This document shows positions 5,630 to 7,979 of a DNA stretch of 7,979 nt, piece after piece. The translations under genes were made by a program, and so were the position numbers. The stretch's first letter is position 1. Every line of letters starts with the position of its first letter. Under the pieces are notes generated by a model. It made no database searches and had not been told where the DNA came from. It saw only the letters and a list, made by a program, of their open reading frames with translations. The stretch covers positions 1-7,979 of the forward strand of contig CAMHBE010000074.1 in the NCBI GenBank assembly GCA_946183095.1, written 5' to 3'. The DNA is from an uncultured Clostridia bacterium (lineage in GTDB: Bacteria; Bacillota; Clostridia; Oscillospirales; Ruminococcaceae).

Positions 5630-7979
5630 ATGAGTGAAACATTATCTTCACTGGTCTATACAAACGATAAATGTATAGGCTGCAACAAATGTATCAATGT
5701 GTGTCCGGCAATGGGCGCGTGTACATCTATTGATGTTGACGGTGACAAGCGCCGTATCTCGGTGAACGGTACATACTGCGTATCCTGCGGTGCCTGCATG
5801 GATGCGTGCGTTCACGGAGCGCGAGAGTTCAATGACGATACCGAACGCTTTTTCGCCGATCTTAAAGCGGGGCAGAAGATATCGCTTCTCCTTGCGCCGG
5901 CATTTCTCGCGAATTACCCGTCACAGTACGGTTCCGTGCTCGGCGGACTGAAACAGCTCGGCGTGAACCGCATCATCTCGGTGTCGTTCGGCGCGGATAT
6001 CACTACATGGGGATATCTGAACTATATAAAAAAGTACAACTACCTCGGCGGCATCTCCCAGCCGTGTCCCGCAGTCGTAAGATATATAGAGAACTATACG
6101 CCGGAGCTGCTTCCTAAGCTGTTCCCCATACACAGCCCGCTCATGTGCGCTGCCGTTTACTGCCGCAAGGAACTCAAAATGACTGACAAACTCGCGTTCA
6201 TCTCCCCCTGCATCGCAAAGAAACTGGAGATAGACGATCCGAACAACGCCGGTCTTGTGCAGTATAACGTCACGTTCGACCACCTTATGAAGTACGTCAA
6301 GGAGCACAGGATAAGCGGTCCCAACTGCACGGATGAGATAGAATACGGTCTCGGCTCGATATATCCGACACCCGGCGGACTTAAGGAGAACGTGTACTGG
6401 TTTCTCGGCGAGGATGTGGCGATACGTCAGATCGAGGGCGAGAAGCGTATGTATGAGTGGCTGCAAAAGAACAAAAAGCGCATAAAGGACGGTACTACAC
6501 CTTTCCTGTTCATAGATGCACTGAACTGTGAAAACGGCTGTATATGCGGTACGGCGGTAGATCCGAAAATGGCGGAGACCGACGACGCGATGTATAATCT
6601 GCTCAGGATAAAGGAAAACTCCAAAAAGAACCGCCCCGCAAGCGCATGGTCAAAGCACGCGTCCCCCAAAATGCGTCTCGCGGCGCTCAATATGCAGTTC
6701 CGAGGGCTTCACCTTGAAGATTACATAAGAAAGTACACCGACAGGTCGCGCAATACCGAATACAAAATGCCCTCAGCAAGCGAGCTTGAGGCGATTTACC
6801 GCTCTATGCGCAAACTCACCAAACAGAAGCAGAACATCAACTGTACCTGCTGCGGATATGAGACTTGTCATCAGATGGCTGTAGCTATCTACAACGGCTT
6901 CAATGTTAAAGAAAACTGCATACACTACGGCAAGGACCGCGTGCAGCAGGAAATGGACCACGCGGACTGCCTTGCAAAAGAAGTCGAGAACCAGCGAGCG
7001 CACGCTACCGGTGAGCATCAGAAGCTGCTCAACGCGATAGAGCGTATGGAGAATGAAGTCAACGGTATCTACAAGGCGATAGACGAAATGGCTGCCGGCA
7101 ACGAGCGCAATGCCTCCGACAGCAGCAACATAGCGCAGAAGATACAGGGCGTTTCCGACTTCACCAAGAACCTCGAAGTATCTATGAATGAGATACGCGA
7201 GCTTATAGACCAGCTCGGCACCAATAACAAGGAAGTCGTCAGCATTGCGAGCCATACCAACCTGCTCGCGCTCAACGCAGCGATCGAAGCGGCTCGTGCG
7301 GGTGAAGCGGGAAGAAGCTTCGCGGTGGTCGCGTCCGAGATCAAGAACCTTGCCGCAAACTCCGAGAACACCGCCAACAACAGCAATGACAACCAGAAAC
7401 GCATAGATGAATCCGCTCTGACGATAATCAAGGGAGCCGAGCAGCTCGCTACCGAGGTCAACGCAGTCAGTGACCTTACGAACAGCCTTGCCGAAGCTAC
7501 GAACGAGATGTCGCAGACTACGGAGGACATCCGCCGCAGTGTCGGAAATGTCAAGTCCGAACTTTCCAATCTTGCAGTTCCCGGAAGCATCGACGGTACC
7601 GGTCATTCCAACATTTACAGAAAGCATATCCTCATAGTTGAGGATGTCATAATAAGCGCCGAGATGCTGAGGCAGATGCTGACTGCGGTAGGCGCATACG
7701 CGGATGTTGCCGAAAACGGTCAGGTCGCCGTGGATATGTTCGGATCAAGTTCCGAGAACGAGTATGATGCTATCATAATGGACATACATATGCCTGTTAT
7801 GAACGGCATGGATGCCGCAAGAGCTATAAGAGCCATGCCACGCGGAGATGCCGGGAGCGTACCGATAATCGCGCTCACCGCGAACGATGTGGAGTATGAT
7901 GAACACAAGACCGCAAGTGCCGGCATGAATGCGCACCTTTCCAAGCCGGCAGATACCACGCTCCTGCTTTCCACACTTG
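5630..7979 (+). CDS. Sensory [FeFe]-hydrogenase-like protein fused to an MCP signalling domain and a CheY-like receiver (3' end beyond window)
   Basis: The first 783 residues are present with no stop. Two [4Fe-4S] ferredoxin motifs come first (Cys15/18/21/25 and Cys50/53/56/60). A compact H-cluster domain (about 80-310) follows, with likely ligands Cys146 (QPCPAVV), Cys194 (SPCIAKK) and Cys300/Cys304 (NCENGC). A Cys4 Fe-S motif of the FeS/PF04060 type comes next (Cys405, 408, 413, 430), then an MCP signalling coiled-coil hairpin (about 440-646) with the conserved tip at 543-567 ([17 protein letters not shown] onward). A receiver domain (about 664-783) has Glu671/Asp672, phosphoacceptor Asp718, Thr750 and Lys772. 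There is no membrane segment or PAS domain, so it is soluble. Pro145 replaces the proton-transfer cysteine of catalytic enzymes, as expected for a sensor. GAGGAAG at 5618-5624 supports the ATG. It probably senses H2 or redox state and signals through CheA/CheW and/or the upstream kinase. Domain calls are firm; the function is inferred. Confidence 0.93.
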   Translation, partial: MSETLSSLVYTNDKCIGCNKCINVCPAMGACTSIDVDGDKRRISVNGTYCVSCGACMDACVHGAREFNDDTERFFADLKAGQKISLLLAPAFLANYPSQYGSVLGGLKQLGVNRIISVSFGADITTWGYLNYIKKYNYLGGISQPCPAVVRYIENYTPELLPKLFPIHSPLMCAAVYCRKELKMTDKLAFISPCIAKKLEIDDPNNAGLVQYNVTFDHLMKYVKEHRISGPNCTDEIEYGLGSIYPTPGGLKENVYWFLGEDVAIRQIEGEKRMYEWLQKNKKRIKDGTTPFLFIDALNCENGCICGTAVDPKMAETDDAMYNLLRIKENSKKNRPASAWSKHASPKMRLAALNMQFRGLHLEDYIRKYTDRSRNTEYKMPSASELEAIYRSMRKLTKQKQNINCTCCGYETCHQMAVAIYNGFNVKENCIHYGKDRVQQEMDHADCLAKEVENQRAHATGEHQKLLNAIERMENEVNGIYKAIDEMAAGNERNASDSSNIAQKIQGVSDFTKNLEVSMNEIRELIDQLGTNNKEVVSIASHTNLLALNAAIEAARAGEAGRSFAVVASEIKNLAANSENTANNSNDNQKRIDESALTIIKGAEQLATEVNAVSDLTNSLAEATNEMSQTTEDIRRSVGNVKSELSNLAVPGSIDGTGHSNIYRKHILIVEDVIISAEMLRQMLTAVGAYADVAENGQVAVDMFGSSSENEYDAIIMDIHMPVMNGMDAARAIRAMPRGDAGSVPIIALTANDVEYDEHKTASAGMNAHLSKPADTTLLLSTL

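Noticed and set aside
6773..7627. 284-codon open frame on the minus strand
   Set aside because: It is antisense to the MCP region of the hydrogenase-like sensor, whose own frame shows clear conserved motifs; it is a shadow of that coding sequence.
1..7979. CRISPR array, insertion sequence, tRNA or rRNA
   Set aside because: No spaced direct repeats, transposase-like reading frame, terminal inverted repeats or RNA gene signatures were seen.

Overview
The window reads as a chromosomal segment of an anaerobic Gram-positive bacterium of the Clostridia, most likely close to Ruminococcus / Oscillospiraceae. The reasons are a modular [FeFe]-hydrogenase-type protein, a sortase-type NPATG surface protein, strong TTGACT-17-TATAAT promoters, AGGAG-type ribosome binding sites and roughly balanced GC. 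This placement is inference from gene content; no rRNA or tRNA gene is present.

Left part, minus strand (1-2700): a two-gene polar amino acid ABC transporter operon. The first gene (274-2565) encodes an unusual fusion of an N-terminal membrane anchor, tandem type-3 solute-binding modules and a HisM/GlnP-type permease. Its stop overlaps the start (ATGA) of a GlnQ-type ATPase gene that is cut by the window edge. An extended -10 promoter and a leader of about 100 nt precede the operon.

Middle part, minus strand (2790-4910): a monocistronic gene for a secreted, acidic surface protein with a signal peptide, four repeats of about 105 residues and a C-terminal NPATG sorting signal. It has a strong promoter upstream and a clear intrinsic terminator downstream.

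Right part, plus strand (4946-7979): a divergent transcription unit with a consensus promoter and an operator-like palindrome just after the start site. It carries a 133-residue RsbW/SpoIIAB-like ATPase, a 124-nt hairpin-rich spacer, and a long gene cut by the right edge. That last gene encodes two [4Fe-4S] ferredoxin clusters, a compact [FeFe]-hydrogenase H-cluster domain, a further Cys4 Fe-S domain, a soluble methyl-accepting chemotaxis (MCP) signalling hairpin and a CheY-like receiver. The hydrogenase module keeps its H-cluster cysteine ligands but has proline in place of the cysteine used for proton transfer, which suits a sensor better than a fast catalyst. With the RsbW-like kinase next door, the simplest reading is an H2- or redox-sensing signalling module that joins a metalloenzyme-derived sensor to chemotaxis-type and partner-switching output. 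This is the most interesting system in the window.
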